Shown: positions 1 to 10,485 of the stretch, piece after piece | How the letters are laid out: every line of letters starts with the position of its first letter | Position numbering within the stretch: the stretch's first letter is position 1 | DNA from: Vibrio ostreicida | Lineage (GTDB): Bacteria > Pseudomonadota > Gammaproteobacteria > Enterobacterales > Vibrionaceae | Direction of reading: 5' to 3' | Length of the DNA: 64,000 bases | Assembly (NCBI RefSeq): GCF_013074385.2 | Contig: NZ_JABEYA020000013.1 | Coordinates: 1 to 64,000 of the forward strand | The notes under the pieces: model-generated | The model's database searches: none | Told to the model about the DNA's origin: nothing | What the model saw: only the letters and a program-made list of their open reading frames with translations | Program-made: the position numbers and the translations under genes

Positions 1-3000
1 GATACAGCCTTAAGCACCGGCGGCACCTTGACGGCCACGGACGTGGACAATCCAGACAACCAATTTAACGCCAACACTCACGTCGGCGAGTATGGCACCT
101 TTGCGATTGACGCCAATGGGGCGTGGACGTTCACCGCCAACAGCGCCTTTGATGAGTTGAATGTTGGCCAACAGGTCCAAGAAACCTTTGCAGTGACGTC
201 GATTGATGGCACCGCCAGCAGTGTCACGGTCACGATCCAAGGCAGCAATGACGGTCCGATCGCCACGGATGATTCCTACACGCAAACCATTGAAACGGTG
301 TTGCTCACGGAGTCGTTTGAAAATATGGCCTCACCGGATCGCTGGACGGTCGTGACCAAAGACCCATCAGGTGTTTGGGAGATGAGCAATGGCCTTGAAA
401 TTGAACGCGATGGTCTGATTGTTGATGCGTCTGATGGCGATTTCTATGCGGAGCTTGATCCACACAGGAACACGGCAATAACGACGCAGCTGGATACCTC
501 GACGCATGAGCGCATTCGTGTTGAGTTTGATTACAACCCTCGTCAGGATGGTAACTCATCGTCAGATATGACGTTGACGGTTGGGACAATAACGGTAACC
601 TTGCATGCTGATGGTAGCGTGTCATCAGATGAAGGTGAGCATGTTTCGATAACAGGACCCGATGCGAACGGTTGGTATCAGGTAACGGGTGAATTTAGTG
701 CGCCGGGTGGGACTACAGCACTGGGCTTTGCAGGGGATGGTGCATCGGATTCGTATGGTGCCTTTATAGACAACATCATAGTGACAGGCATCAATCCAAT
801 CGTGTTAACAACGGAAGAGGACACCGCCTTTACGATCGATGCCAGCACACTCCTGAGCAACGATTTTGATGTAGAAGGAAACCGTTTAAGCATAGTGAGC
901 GTTCAGGGGACGAGTGAGACTCATGGAACGGTGAGTCTAGTGAATGGCAATGTGGTCTTTTCACCGGACGCCAATTTCACGGGTGAAGCGAGTTTTGAAT
1001 ATCAGATCAGTGATGGTCACGGCGGTTTTGACACGGCCACGGCGACCGTCAACGTAACTCCTGTTAATGATGCCCCGGTCTTTGTTGAAGATGGTATTCC
1101 GATTGCTGATGGCGTCGCGATTAGCACATTGACGAAAGAAGGCCAAGCAATCTCAGGAAAGGTCCCTGCCTTGGATGTTGATGGCGATGACCTAACATTT
1201 TCGGTTGAACAACCGCAAAACGGCTCGGTGACTATCCAAGCTGATGGTGAGTGGACCTACACTCCAATCCCTCAATTTAACGGTGATGACTCATTCGTGG
1301 TACGGGTCTTCGATGGAAAGGGTGGAACGGATGAAATCACTATTAATGCCAATGTATTAGCGGTAGCCGAGATGTCGATTACGGCTGGCGACCCTGCGAC
1401 AGAGGGAGATAATAGCTATCTCTCTTTTGTCATCGGTTTGGACGAACAAGTCTCTGAAAATGTAGCACTTAATATTCATTTGGGTGGCTTTGGGGATACC
1501 GCTAGTAAGGGGATAGATTATGAAGATAGCATCTACGTCAAAGATGGGGCTGGCTATCGAGTGCTTTCTGAACAGGAACTCTCGGAGCTGACGATTGCCA
1601 CAGGTACGGAACAGTTAGAACTGTTTGTTAAAGTTAAGGACGACAGTTTACTTGAAGTCTCTGAGACAATGACGTTTGCGGTGAGTACCACCAGTGGTTT
1701 CGTTCAAAACCCTAGTGTGTCTACCAACGCAAGCATCATTGATGAAACCAGCCCAGTGGATCAGGACTTGGTTACTGCCACTCTATCTGGGCCAAATGAT
1801 GTTTTTGAAGGTGAAGCGACAACGGACTTTACTATTCAGCTGACTGAACCAGTTCCTGAAGACAGTGTCGTCAAGCTTGAATATTCGTATATCAATGCGG
1901 ACAACCAAGACATCGTTGAAATTCTTGAAGTCAACATTGGGCAGGGAGAAAGCTCTGCGACATTTAATGTTAATACTGTACAAGACAATACCTATGAGCA
2001 AGGACAAGCATTTACTGTTCGCGTCAGTTCAATAGAAAGCGGTGGTCAAAACGTATTTGAAGCGTTAGATACTTCTAGTGCCGAACAATCTGTGGTGATA
2101 AACGATAGCAAAGATAACGGGCCAGAATCTGAGGATTTCTCTGCTAACATCGCCAGTACAGGCCGTACCCAAATTGTGTTTGACCACCATTCAGAACCCA
2201 ATCGTGATCATATTTCTGACGTTGAAGATGATGCATCAGGTCAGCAGATTGGTGTTGTTATTTCAGAATTACCGCAACACGGAACGCTATTTTATAATGG
2301 TGTTGCTATCACGAGTAGCGATCTTTATTCAGAGAGTGGTGATAGGAACGGTAGGGTATTTGACCCTGATTTTATCGAATATCAACCTAACAGCGAAGCG
2401 CAAGGTTTTGTGCTCGGCCTGCATAACGCCAAAGATGATCAACCTCTTGATCAGCCTGATCAAGGACCGAGTCAGGTCGATTTCTACAATTGGGGGACTA
2501 AGGTTGACGGCGCAACTCGGGTGCTTGACCTTGGAAGCAATGATAAAGTGACCATAACAAGCTCCGGCGGTGATTTAACCCAATATCGTGGAGATAGTCG
2601 TGCCAATCATGTTGGTCATGGCATTGGTATTGGTGGTAATCAGGGAATTAACCAAGGTGAAAGCTTGTCGATTGATTTTGAATCAAGACCCGCTGGATCT
2701 GTCACTCTCGGATTAGATGGCGTTGGCGGGTATTTTGAGCAAGATCTTGGTAATAACAATGAATCGGTTGTTGTTGTCACCGTCAGTTTCATTGGCGGAA
2801 GTGAGACTTTTGAGTATCAAAAACCATCCTCAGGAAATGCTGATCTGTTCCACGAATTGACGATTCCATCTGATGGTTTCTCGATACCAGATGGAGCCGA
2901 GATTACAAGTATCGAATTGTCGACCAGCGGCCCAGGTAATTGGGAGCTTCGCTATATCGAAACCGAGATAAGCGATAGTTTTGACTATAGAGCGGTCGAC

Positions 3001-6000
3001 AGCGATGGTAATGTCAGCAACGTATCTACCGTTAATTTGGTTGAGGCCAATGAAGCGCCTGTCGCTGTTGATGATCCGCAAGGGTTTAATGTCAGTTTAG
3101 GGTCGTTTAATCAAGGCTCTTGGTTAAGTGATGCAGCAACAATGACGGCAAGTTATCAAGGGGCTGATAGAGAGATCACTACGGTTGGTGAAAAACGCGG
3201 TGTAAGCGGTCACGAAAACGGCGGGATTCGCGAGCAAATACAATTTAATCGAGAAGACGGGCAATCTGAGAAACTTGAAATTAACTTAACGAAGTCAGCA
3301 ACGACGTTTAGTTTCGAGGTCTCAAACTTGTATCAGAACGAAGGTGGGGCAAACAACCACGAGCAAGGCAAATGGGTTGCTTACTTAGATGGAGTAGCTG
3401 TTGCCAGTGACACTTTTGTTGCCAATACAGGAAATTCTACAGGCACTTATAGTATCGATCTCGATGGTAAAGCGTTTGATTCAGTGGTATTTGAATCGCT
3501 CGATTTTGTAAATACACCAGCGAGAGGTAATGATTCTTCGGATTTTTTCCTCACTGGCTTTAAAGCAGAGAATGTAGCGGGTGCCTATGCGGTTAATCAA
3601 GGGGCGGAACTGAAAATACCTGTTTCTGAGTTGTTAGCTAATGATTCAGATGCAGATAATGACGCAATACGAATAACCTACGTCTTTGGTGAACAACATG
3701 GTGAAGCACGAATAGAAAATGGGGTTGTTTATTTTGACTTGGATGACAATTTTGTAGGAAATACAGAGTTCCACTACCAAATTACTGATGATAACGGTGG
3801 ATTTTCGGAGGCGTCAGTGGCGGTGATTGTGAATCCAGCGCCAGCGCCTTCTAGTGTCGATGGCTTGTCACTTCTATCCTCCTCTGTAGAAGAAGGTGAT
3901 AACCTTGTTTATAAAGTAACGTTAGATGGCAGTACACTGAAAGAAGTGAGGTTTGAAGTTCTATTCGGTGACTCAAATTCCGATACAGCTGATAGCAGTG
4001 ACGTTGATTTGTCAGAAGCTCAGTTTACCAATGGTGTGACTTTTGACTCACAAACTAAAGAAGTGGTAGTGCCAGTTGGTGTCAAGGACTTCAGCATACT
4101 GATTCCGACTCTGTCAGATGGCATGTATGAAGCCATCAGTGAAAGTTACTCCTTAAGTGTCGGTGGCGAATCAGCTGTTGGGTTGATTGAGGATGTTGAT
4201 GGTGTCCCTGCTGTGACTGGCATAACGTCGGCGGATTCCAATGTGTCAGAAGGTGAGACCGCGACCTTTAACGTTGAATTAAGTCATCCAAGCAACCAGA
4301 CTGTTTCCTATGAATGGGGCCTTAAATCCGGTTCAGCACAACTTGGGACAGATTTCACTGATAACGTAACCTTTACTCACGGCGTCGTAGCAGAGGGTGG
4401 GCAGTTACGCGTTCCAGCAGGTGTGACCACATTTACAATCAGCGTATCCACACTCGACGATACGTTAGATGAATTCTCTGAATCTTTTACGATTGAAGTC
4501 GGCGGGCAGTCAGGGTCTGCGTTGATTATCGATAATGATGCGTCGCCAGAAGCCACGAATGCCCATGTGATTGGGCAAGAAGATTCAACCATTATCTTTC
4601 ATTGGGATGACTTTAATACATCCGACTCTGATTCCTCTCCATTGTCAGTGGTTATTACCAGTGAACCAGCTGCTGGGCAGCTATATGTCTACGATGGGTC
4701 TTCCTGGGTTGAGTTGACAAGCGACGTCATTGGCTTAGGTTACTCCGTGAGCCAAGCGCAAATTGAGGCGAATGAACTTATATTTGTGCCAGTATCTAAT
4801 GCATCGAGTACCTCTTCATTGGATGAGATAGACGCTCCCACTGGTAATCAGCTTCCAGATTATGCTGAGTTTGACTACTTTGCCTTCGATGGTGTTAATA
4901 AAAGCTCACTTGCAACCATGTCTGTGGATATAACACCAGACACAGATGCCGCGAGATTAATCATTGAAACGCCTAACGTTGAGGTCAGCCAAGGCCTGAA
5001 ACTTGAGCAGTGGAACGACTTAAATCTACCATACAATAGTGGCAATGGTGTGGACCCCAACACATTGGAGCAGGCCATTGAAAATGCCGGAGCGCCTACG
5101 TCAGTCGAAGTCGTACAAAACCCAGACTTTGCCAATCAACACGCTCCCCATATTACTAATGTGTCGAGCAAATTATCGGGTTTGATTTACCTAGAGGCAG
5201 GTGAAGGCTATACATTTAGTGGTCAATCAGATGACTCATTCAGGCTTGAAGTGGGTGGTGAAACTCTCGTTTCTCAGACATGGGGTGACGGCGGGACTTA
5301 CCAATCTTCTGAATTTGTTGCATCAGTGACGGGTTGGTATTCAATGACAGCTTTTCATGATAACGAAGCGGGTCCTAGCAGCCTGAGCATCAATATTGCC
5401 GTTGGAGGTAATAGCGCTCTGGCGTTGAATGCTTCAAATTTTGATGTCGTACCCGATGTGTCTATGCTTGACGGAAAAATGAACCTAGGTAACGCGGTAG
5501 AACATGCCTCTGGTGAAGGAGGGTATGTTCCTGTGTTTGATACCAACGAGGGACTAGAAAGTACCTTTATTCATACTTCTAACATAGCGACTCAATTGGG
5601 GGATAGGGATGGTTCGGAAACGCTAACCTTAATATTGTCTGGTCTTCCTGAAGGCTCGGTTGTGAAGTTTGGAGACAGTGAATTAATGGTAGGCAACAAC
5701 CGAGAAGTTGATGTTTCAGAGTGGCTGTCTTTAGGTGGCACAGTAAATACGCTCCTAGATGGACTTATGATCAAGGTCGATCAGCCAGATACTTATCAAG
5801 TTGTTGTTCGGGCTATATCGGACGAGCGTGACGGTGATAGTCCACATGAAGTGACAGGTGAATTTGAATTGACGGTTTATCCTGTTCAATATGCACCGAC
5901 CGTCGAAGATGAGACAGTACGATTGTCAGAGGAAGGTCTGAATAAAGGCCTCACTGATAATGATGGCCTTGATGGGCAAGACACTACCGACAACACAGTT

Positions 6001-8283
6001 GTATCAGGCAGGTTGACTCTTAATGATGAGAATGGTGATGATATGGCCGTCAGCCTTGGACTGCCATCGGAAACGCTCTTTTCGGGAAATGCTCTAATTA
6101 CTTGGGTTCTTAGTGAAGATAAGCAGACCTTGGAAGGCGTGGCTAATCTGGATGGTGATTTAAATACACCGGATGAGGTAGCGATAAGAGCCTCTGTGAA
6201 TGATTTGGGCGATTACGATATTGAATTACTTGCCCCCGTAAAACATGGTCGCGCAGATGGTGAAGATGTCGAACAATTTGATATTCCAGTGGTTGTTTCT
6301 GATGGCTCGTCGTCAGGGCATAGCACCATTACAGTTGGTATAGAAGATGATTCACCAGAATCGCAACGGGTTCATCACGATGTAAGTTCAAGCACTAAGG
6401 TGGGCGCAAATGTTCAGTTCATTCTTGATGTGTCTGGTTCCATGTCTGGCTCAGCGGGTAATGGGAAGTCACGTTTGCAAGTCATGAAAGAGTCTGCTGT
6501 TCAATTACTTCGTCAATATGAATCGCTTGGTGAAACTCGGGTGCAAATCGTTACCTTTAACTCAAGCAGTTCTACTCACTATATGAACGGTTCATTTTGG
6601 TTATCGGTGCCTGCCGCGATTGACGTTATAGAAAATGGTTTGCGAGCATCCGGAGGGACCGATTTTGACGACGCTATTTGGACCGCCAATGTTCGTTGGG
6701 ATGAAAATCAGTCTGATCAAGTCTACAACGGAAACAATGTCAGTTACTTTTTATCCGATGGAAAACCAACGGGCTCAGATTGGCGCAACCCGAACAATAT
6801 TGATGGTACTGAAGAAGGATGGTGGATCGAGCACCTTGCTGAAAATAAAGTAACGGCGCTTGCTTATGGCATTGGCAATGACATTTCTGCTCAAGAACTC
6901 AACCCCGTTGCTTATGATGGTTACCATCAAGAAAATACTAATGCGGTGATCGTGCCGGATGTTTCTCAGCTGCCTCCAATATTATTGCAATCAGCAGTAG
7001 AACCAGTCACTGGTGATTTACTGGCTGGTAGAGAAGGCGCTGATGGTGCTTTTATTAGCCACATCACTTTTAGCGACGTGTCATTTTCATTCGACGGAAC
7101 GACAATAACCAGTTCTGCCCTGACGGATAGAGTTTCTTATGAATTTGACCCAACGACTAACACGTTGAGCATTTTTGTAGATTCCAAACATTCACTGGTC
7201 ATTGACCTCGATGATGGTCGCTATGAATTCTTTGGGGCTTCAGACAACAAGCCAGTTGGCTTGGACTTCTACTACACCATTCAAGATAATGATGGTGACA
7301 CGAGTGATAGCTTGCTTTCATTTTCTATCGATGGCGTCAATGTCATCCCTGATATTAAATCTGAAGGCGACGTTGTTGATCATGTTCGACTCAATTATTT
7401 TGGGCACCCTGCAGAACAGCTACTCTGGAGTCAAAGTCCAGCAGGTCACGACAACCAATTAGTATCTGGGCATAAACAAGGTTTGGTGGTCGATGTCGGG
7501 CAAGCTGGCGACGATGTTTTCCTAGGATCAGGTGATGACACTATTTATCTTGGAGACAGTCATGCTTCAGGAGATAGCTACGCAAACACAGAACTTGCGA
7601 ACACCAATATGCAGATCTTCGCTTCAGGCTCAGATATGGAACATATCCAGAACTCAAATGATGGTGAAGACAGTGCCTTGAGTAGTTCACAGTTTAGTGC
7701 GGCACACATTGATATAGGCCACAGTGGGGGAGGCAATGACCATGTTTACGGCCAAGGTGGTGTCGATATCATGTTTGGAGGCTCCGGCAATGATGCATTG
7801 GATGGCGGAGAAGGCAATGATGGTATCCGCGGTGGCAGTGGCGATGACCGTCTAAGTGGTGGTCAAGGCAATGATATTCTTATTGGTGGTCTTGGTGATG
7901 ATATTCTAACCGGCGGAGAAGACACTGATATTTTTAAATACGTTGATCAGGGGTCAGGTATACGTGATGGAGAAAGCGATGTTATTGCTGATTTTACTAC
8001 TGGGCAAGACAAGATTGATCTATCGGAACTCCTCCACACTGATGCTGACGACACGGTCGACAGCTTACTTCAACAACAAAAAGTGTCTATTGCGCTAGAA
8101 GGCGGAGATGACTCCTCTAACGCCGATTTAAAATTGACGATTACCGACGGAGAAAACCTACAAGAAGTGGTGCTTCAGGATGCTGCTGCTCAATACAGCA
8201 ATTATATCTCTGATGGTTCCATTACGAATGAAAGTGCGATTCTCAATGATTTGCTCAAGGTTTACGATAGCAATAGTCATTAA
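1..8283 (+). CDS. Giant RTX/type I-secreted adhesin, C-terminal part (5' end outside window)
   Basis: The reading frame is open from base 1, so the start lies upstream; about 2,760 residues are visible. Domains in order (window residues): VCBS-type repeat (1-90); jelly-roll or lectin-like module (about 100-260); cadherin-like repeats with NDxDxEG-type calcium motifs (about 265-455); Calx-beta-like modules (about 456-705 and 1285-1510) with another cadherin-like repeat just before the second pair; PA14-like module (about 1660-1805); von Willebrand A domain with a MIDAS motif DVSGSMS (near 2140); RTX nonapeptides of GGxGxD type (about 2580-2645); and a type I secretion C-terminal region with DVIADFTTGQDKIDL. 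This is the architecture of biofilm or host-surface adhesins exported by an ABC type I system and held together by calcium. The binding target is unknown. The first ~300 bases are visibly more GC-rich than the rest, as expected of the edge of an upstream tandem-repeat array. Confidence 0.9.
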   Translation, partial: DTALSTGGTLTATDVDNPDNQFNANTHVGEYGTFAIDANGAWTFTANSAFDELNVGQQVQETFAVTSIDGTASSVTVTIQGSNDGPIATDDSYTQTIETVLLTESFENMASPDRWTVVTKDPSGVWEMSNGLEIERDGLIVDASDGDFYAELDPHRNTAITTQLDTSTHERIRVEFDYNPRQDGNSSSDMTLTVGTITVTLHADGSVSSDEGEHVSITGPDANGWYQVTGEFSAPGGTTALGFAGDGASDSYGAFIDNIIVTGINPIVLTTEEDTAFTIDASTLLSNDFDVEGNRLSIVSVQGTSETHGTVSLVNGNVVFSPDANFTGEASFEYQISDGHGGFDTATATVNVTPVNDAPVFVEDGIPIADGVAISTLTKEGQAISGKVPALDVDGDDLTFSVEQPQNGSVTIQADGEWTYTPIPQFNGDDSFVVRVFDGKGGTDEITINANVLAVAEMSITAGDPATEGDNSYLSFVIGLDEQVSENVALNIHLGGFGDTASKGIDYEDSIYVKDGAGYRVLSEQELSELTIATGTEQLELFVKVKDDSLLEVSETMTFAVSTTSGFVQNPSVSTNASIIDETSPVDQDLVTATLSGPNDVFEGEATTDFTIQLTEPVPEDSVVKLEYSYINADNQDIVEILEVNIGQGESSATFNVNTVQDNTYEQGQAFTVRVSSIESGGQNVFEALDTSSAEQSVVINDSKDNGPESEDFSANIASTGRTQIVFDHHSEPNRDHISDVEDDASGQQIGVVISELPQHGTLFYNGVAITSSDLYSESGDRNGRVFDPDFIEYQPNSEAQGFVLGLHNAKDDQPLDQPDQGPSQVDFYNWGTKVDGATRVLDLGSNDKVTITSSGGDLTQYRGDSRANHVGHGIGIGGNQGINQGESLSIDFESRPAGSVTLGLDGVGGYFEQDLGNNNESVVVVTVSFIGGSETFEYQKPSSGNADLFHELTIPSDGFSIPDGAEITSIELSTSGPGNWELRYIETEISDSFDYRAVDSDGNVSNVSTVNLVEANEAPVAVDDPQGFNVSLGSFNQGSWLSDAATMTASYQGADREITTVGEKRGVSGHENGGIREQIQFNREDGQSEKLEINLTKSATTFSFEVSNLYQNEGGANNHEQGKWVAYLDGVAVASDTFVANTGNSTGTYSIDLDGKAFDSVVFESLDFVNTPARGNDSSDFFLTGFKAENVAGAYAVNQGAELKIPVSELLANDSDADNDAIRITYVFGEQHGEARIENGVVYFDLDDNFVGNTEFHYQITDDNGGFSEASVAVIVNPAPAPSSVDGLSLLSSSVEEGDNLVYKVTLDGSTLKEVRFEVLFGDSNSDTADSSDVDLSEAQFTNGVTFDSQTKEVVVPVGVKDFSILIPTLSDGMYEAISESYSLSVGGESAVGLIEDVDGVPAVTGITSADSNVSEGETATFNVELSHPSNQTVSYEWGLKSGSAQLGTDFTDNVTFTHGVVAEGGQLRVPAGVTTFTISVSTLDDTLDEFSESFTIEVGGQSGSALIIDNDASPEATNAHVIGQEDSTIIFHWDDFNTSDSDSSPLSVVITSEPAAGQLYVYDGSSWVELTSDVIGLGYSVSQAQIEANELIFVPVSNASSTSSLDEIDAPTGNQLPDYAEFDYFAFDGVNKSSLATMSVDITPDTDAARLIIETPNVEVSQGLKLEQWNDLNLPYNSGNGVDPNTLEQAIENAGAPTSVEVVQNPDFANQHAPHITNVSSKLSGLIYLEAGEGYTFSGQSDDSFRLEVGGETLVSQTWGDGGTYQSSEFVASVTGWYSMTAFHDNEAGPSSLSINIAVGGNSALALNASNFDVVPDVSMLDGKMNLGNAVEHASGEGGYVPVFDTNEGLESTFIHTSNIATQLGDRDGSETLTLILSGLPEGSVVKFGDSELMVGNNREVDVSEWLSLGGTVNTLLDGLMIKVDQPDTYQVVVRAISDERDGDSPHEVTGEFELTVYPVQYAPTVEDETVRLSEEGLNKGLTDNDGLDGQDTTDNTVVSGRLTLNDENGDDMAVSLGLPSETLFSGNALITWVLSEDKQTLEGVANLDGDLNTPDEVAIRASVNDLGDYDIELLAPVKHGRADGEDVEQFDIPVVVSDGSSSGHSTITVGIEDDSPESQRVHHDVSSSTKVGANVQFILDVSGSMSGSAGNGKSRLQVMKESAVQLLRQYESLGETRVQIVTFNSSSSTHYMNGSFWLSVPAAIDVIENGLRASGGTDFDDAIWTANVRWDENQSDQVYNGNNVSYFLSDGKPTGSDWRNPNNIDGTEEGWWIEHLAENKVTALAYGIGNDISAQELNPVAYDGYHQENTNAVIVPDVSQLPPILLQSAVEPVTGDLLAGREGADGAFISHITFSDVSFSFDGTTITSSALTDRVSYEFDPTTNTLSIFVDSKHSLVIDLDDGRYEFFGASDNKPVGLDFYYTIQDNDGDTSDSLLSFSIDGVNVIPDIKSEGDVVDHVRLNYFGHPAEQLLWSQSPAGHDNQLVSGHKQGLVVDVGQAGDDVFLGSGDDTIYLGDSHASGDSYANTELANTNMQIFASGSDMEHIQNSNDGEDSALSSSQFSAAHIDIGHSGGGNDHVYGQGGVDIMFGGSGNDALDGGEGNDGIRGGSGDDRLSGGQGNDILIGGLGDDILTGGEDTDIFKYVDQGSGIRDGESDVIADFTTGQDKIDLSELLHTDADDTVDSLLQQQKVSIALEGGDDSSNADLKLTITDGENLQEVVLQDAAAQYSNYISDGSITNESAILNDLLKVYDSNSH

Positions 8284-8286
8284 AGT

Positions 8287-8310
8287 AAAAAGGGCCGAAA
8301 GGCCCTTTTT
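8287..8310. terminator. Bidirectional rho-independent terminator, adhesin/rlmI
   Basis: A perfect 10-bp stem (AAAAAGGGCC / GGCCCTTTTT) with a GAAA tetraloop starts 3 bases after the adhesin stop and faces the convergent rlmI stop at 8333. Both strands end in a T run. Confidence 0.9.
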
Positions 8311-8332
8311 AAATGGTTTGATAAATAAAGAC

Positions 8333-9526
8333 TTACAACACTTTACAGGCAAAACCTTTTAGATAAAAACCTTCGGGGTAGGCGGTATCAGTAGGATGGT
8401 CCGCGGCCTGTTCAAAGCGCTCGACAAATTTCACTTTGCGTCCTGCATCCAGAGCCGCATCAGCAATGATCTTTTGAAATAATGTCTGTTCCATTAAACC
8501 AGAGCAAGAATAAGTCAGTAGCGTTCCACCGGGGTTAAGTATTTGCATCGCTAGCATATTGATATCTTTGTATCCGCGGCACGCACCATTGAGTTGGGAT
8601 TTACTTTCAGCAAATTTAGGTGGATCCATGATAACGACATCAAACTTAGTACCTTGTTCTCGATATTCGCGCAGCAATTTAAAAACATCGGCATTTAAGA
8701 ATACAGCGCGTTTTTTGGATATATCGAACTGATTGATCACGGCATTTTCTTTAGCGGTATCCAAAGCGCGTTGAGAGACATCGGCATTAATGACACGTTC
8801 AGCTCCGCCTTTTAGAGCGTAAAGACCAAATCCGCCAGTGTAGGAGAAGCAGTTCAAAACTTGTTTGTTTTTAACATACTTCATAGATTGCTGTCGGCTA
8901 TCCCTTTGATCGAGGTAGAAGCCAGTTTTGTGGCCATTGACAATATCAACACTGATCTTGACACCATTCTCTTCAATGATGACAGAGTCAGGAGGGGTCT
9001 CGCCATATAATACCCCAGTCCGCTCTTCTAGGCCTTCTTTACATCGCACGGAGACGTCAGAACGTTCATAGATATGACACTCTGGAAAGACTTCATTTAG
9101 GGCCTTGACCAAGGTTTCCTTTTGGAATTCAGCACCGGCACTGAGTAATTGACAGACAAGATAATCTTTATATTTATCTATGGTGATGCCGGGGAGACCA
9201 TCGGATTCCGCTGCGATAAGTCGATAACCAGACAGACCATCCCTTTCGATGACTTCTTGGCGTAATAGAAGGGCATCTTTAAGACGTTGAACGAAAAAAC
9301 GTTGATCTATTTCAAGCTTATCAAAACTCCAAATACGTGCTCGAATCTGGGAATGAGGTGAATAGGCAGCTTTGGCAAGCCATTGGCCATCATGAGCGAA
9401 GACGTCAACGGTTTCTCCCAAGGAAGGTGCCCCTTCCACTTTGCTAATACCACGAGAGAAAATCCAAGGGTGCATGCGTCTTAGGGACTTATCGCGCCCT
9501 TTTTCAAGATAAATTGCTGGCGTCAT
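8333..9526 (-). CDS. rlmI: 23S rRNA m5C1962 methyltransferase RlmI
   Basis: The 397-residue product matches the usual length of RlmI (YccW). It has an N-terminal PUA-like RNA-binding region that begins with a [22 protein letters not shown] segment, then a class I SAM-methyltransferase fold with the [15 protein letters not shown] loop and the DPPKF motif. The family methylates C1962 of 23S rRNA in the cytoplasm using S-adenosylmethionine. The ATG at 9526 aligns with the family N-terminus. The gene is convergent with the adhesin gene and divergent from acyP. In E. coli rlmI also neighbours acyP, tusE and yccA, which supports orthology. Confidence 0.95.
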   Translation of the reverse strand: MTPAIYLEKGRDKSLRRMHPWIFSRGISKVEGAPSLGETVDVFAHDGQWLAKAAYSPHSQIRARIWSFDKLEIDQRFFVQRLKDALLLRQEVIERDGLSGYRLIAAESDGLPGITIDKYKDYLVCQLLSAGAEFQKETLVKALNEVFPECHIYERSDVSVRCKEGLEERTGVLYGETPPDSVIIEENGVKISVDIVNGHKTGFYLDQRDSRQQSMKYVKNKQVLNCFSYTGGFGLYALKGGAERVINADVSQRALDTAKENAVINQFDISKKRAVFLNADVFKLLREYREQGTKFDVVIMDPPKFAESKSQLNGACRGYKDINMLAMQILNPGGTLLTYSCSGLMEQTLFQKIIADAALDAGRKVKFVERFEQAADHPTDTAYPEGFYLKGFACKVL

Positions 9527-9761
9527 TTATGTGCTCAATCGGTTGATTCTGAAAGGTGGAGTATTTTCATTGAAGTGACATTGAAAAGCAAATAAAAGCG
9601 GAGCCAAATGTTCTCGTAAAGGTTGTCTTTAAACTCTGAGCCGACGTCATTAATGCGTCATCGTTAGCTGTGAAAATTGGGCAGAGTCGCCAGGAATCTT
9701 TCATAATTAACTGGCGACATATAAACGGGGTGGTTATTTCCCCTATTTTTGAGGTGTGATA

Positions 9762-10034
9762 ATGAATCTAAGGTGCGAAAAGTTTACTGTAACTGGTCGT
9801 GTACAAGGGGTTGGCTTTCGCTATCATACCTCTTATCAAGGGTTGATTTATGGGCTCACAGGCTATGCAAAAAATCTCAGTAATGGGGATGTCGAAGTGG
9901 TTGTCTGTGGGACGGAGGTGCAAATTGCGGAGATGGCCAAATGGTTGAAAATCGGACCAAAAACGTCCTGCGTTGATTCTGTTAAATCAGAGCCAACGTC
10001 ATATCATGCGTTTGAAGGTTTTGAAATCCTTTGA
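9762..10034 (+). CDS. acyP: Acylphosphatase
   Basis: A 90-residue cytosolic enzyme that hydrolyses acyl phosphates such as carbamoyl or 1,3-bisphosphoglyceryl phosphate. The signature [10 protein letters not shown] (catalytic Arg in the phosphate cradle) is present, and the second catalytic element [13 protein letters not shown] carries the conserved Asn. I chose the ATG at 9762 rather than the in-frame GTG at 9756 because a GAGG Shine-Dalgarno at 9751-9754 would abut the GTG but has proper spacing to the ATG. The gene ends 6 bases from the stop of the convergent tusE gene. The order matches E. coli yccX-yccK. Confidence 0.93.
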   Translation: MNLRCEKFTVTGRVQGVGFRYHTSYQGLIYGLTGYAKNLSNGDVEVVVCGTEVQIAEMAKWLKIGPKTSCVDSVKSEPTSYHAFEGFEIL

Positions 10035-10039
10035 ATTGA

Positions 10040-10369
10040 TCAAAGACATTTTGCAGGTTTGGGTAAACCGGCGAGCTTTGTCGCTTGCTTAGCTGGCCCT
10101 TGACGAAACAACTTAAAAAGATATTTGCTATTTCCTTTTTCTGGCCCGTGTGCTTTCTCCATCGCTTTAACCAACATTCGTACTGCAGGAGATGTGTTGA
10201 ATTCCTCATAGAATTCTCTAACAAAATGTATTACTTCCAAGTGTGCTTCGCTTAAAGTGATTGCTTCCTGTTTCGCTAGTATAGCAATCATACCTTCTTC
10301 CCATTGTTGATGGTCGAGTAAGTAGCCCTGCGAGTCAGTTTCAATCTGTTTGCCGTTGTATTCAAACAT
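10040..10369 (-). CDS. tusE: Sulfur relay protein TusE (DsrC family)
   Basis: A 109-residue DsrC/TusE protein. In E. coli, TusE takes persulfide sulfur from TusBCD and passes it to MnmA for 2-thiolation of tRNA wobble uridine. The conserved core [14 protein letters not shown] and the [27 protein letters not shown] segment are present. The penultimate residue is the sulfur-carrying cysteine (C-terminus AKCL). A single C-terminal Cys points to TusE rather than two-Cys dissimilatory DsrC. Start: an upstream in-frame TTG exists at 10381, but the ATG at 10369 ([12 protein letters not shown]) aligns with the E. coli N-terminus. The gene lies downstream of yccA on the same strand but behind a terminator. 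Confidence 0.93.
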   Translation of the reverse strand: MFEYNGKQIETDSQGYLLDHQQWEEGMIAILAKQEAITLSEAHLEVIHFVREFYEEFNTSPAVRMLVKAMEKAHGPEKGNSKYLFKLFRQGPAKQATKLAGLPKPAKCL

Positions 10370-10436
10370 GGTTTTGCTCAAGACAATAAGTATATGCCAT
10401 AGGGTAGCGCAGCTAGGCTATGGTCTACAAGAGTAG

Positions 10437-10470
10437 AAAAAGCCCGAAAGGCATACCCTTCGAGCTTTTT
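10437..10470 (-). terminator. Terminator of yccA
   Basis: An inverted repeat AAAAAGC...GCTTTTT encloses CGAAAGG/CCCTTCG with one mismatch. It lies 16 bases past the yccA stop, and read on the minus strand the stem is followed by a T run. It separates yccA from tusE. Confidence 0.75.
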
Positions 10471-10485
10471 AGACAAAACTAACGA

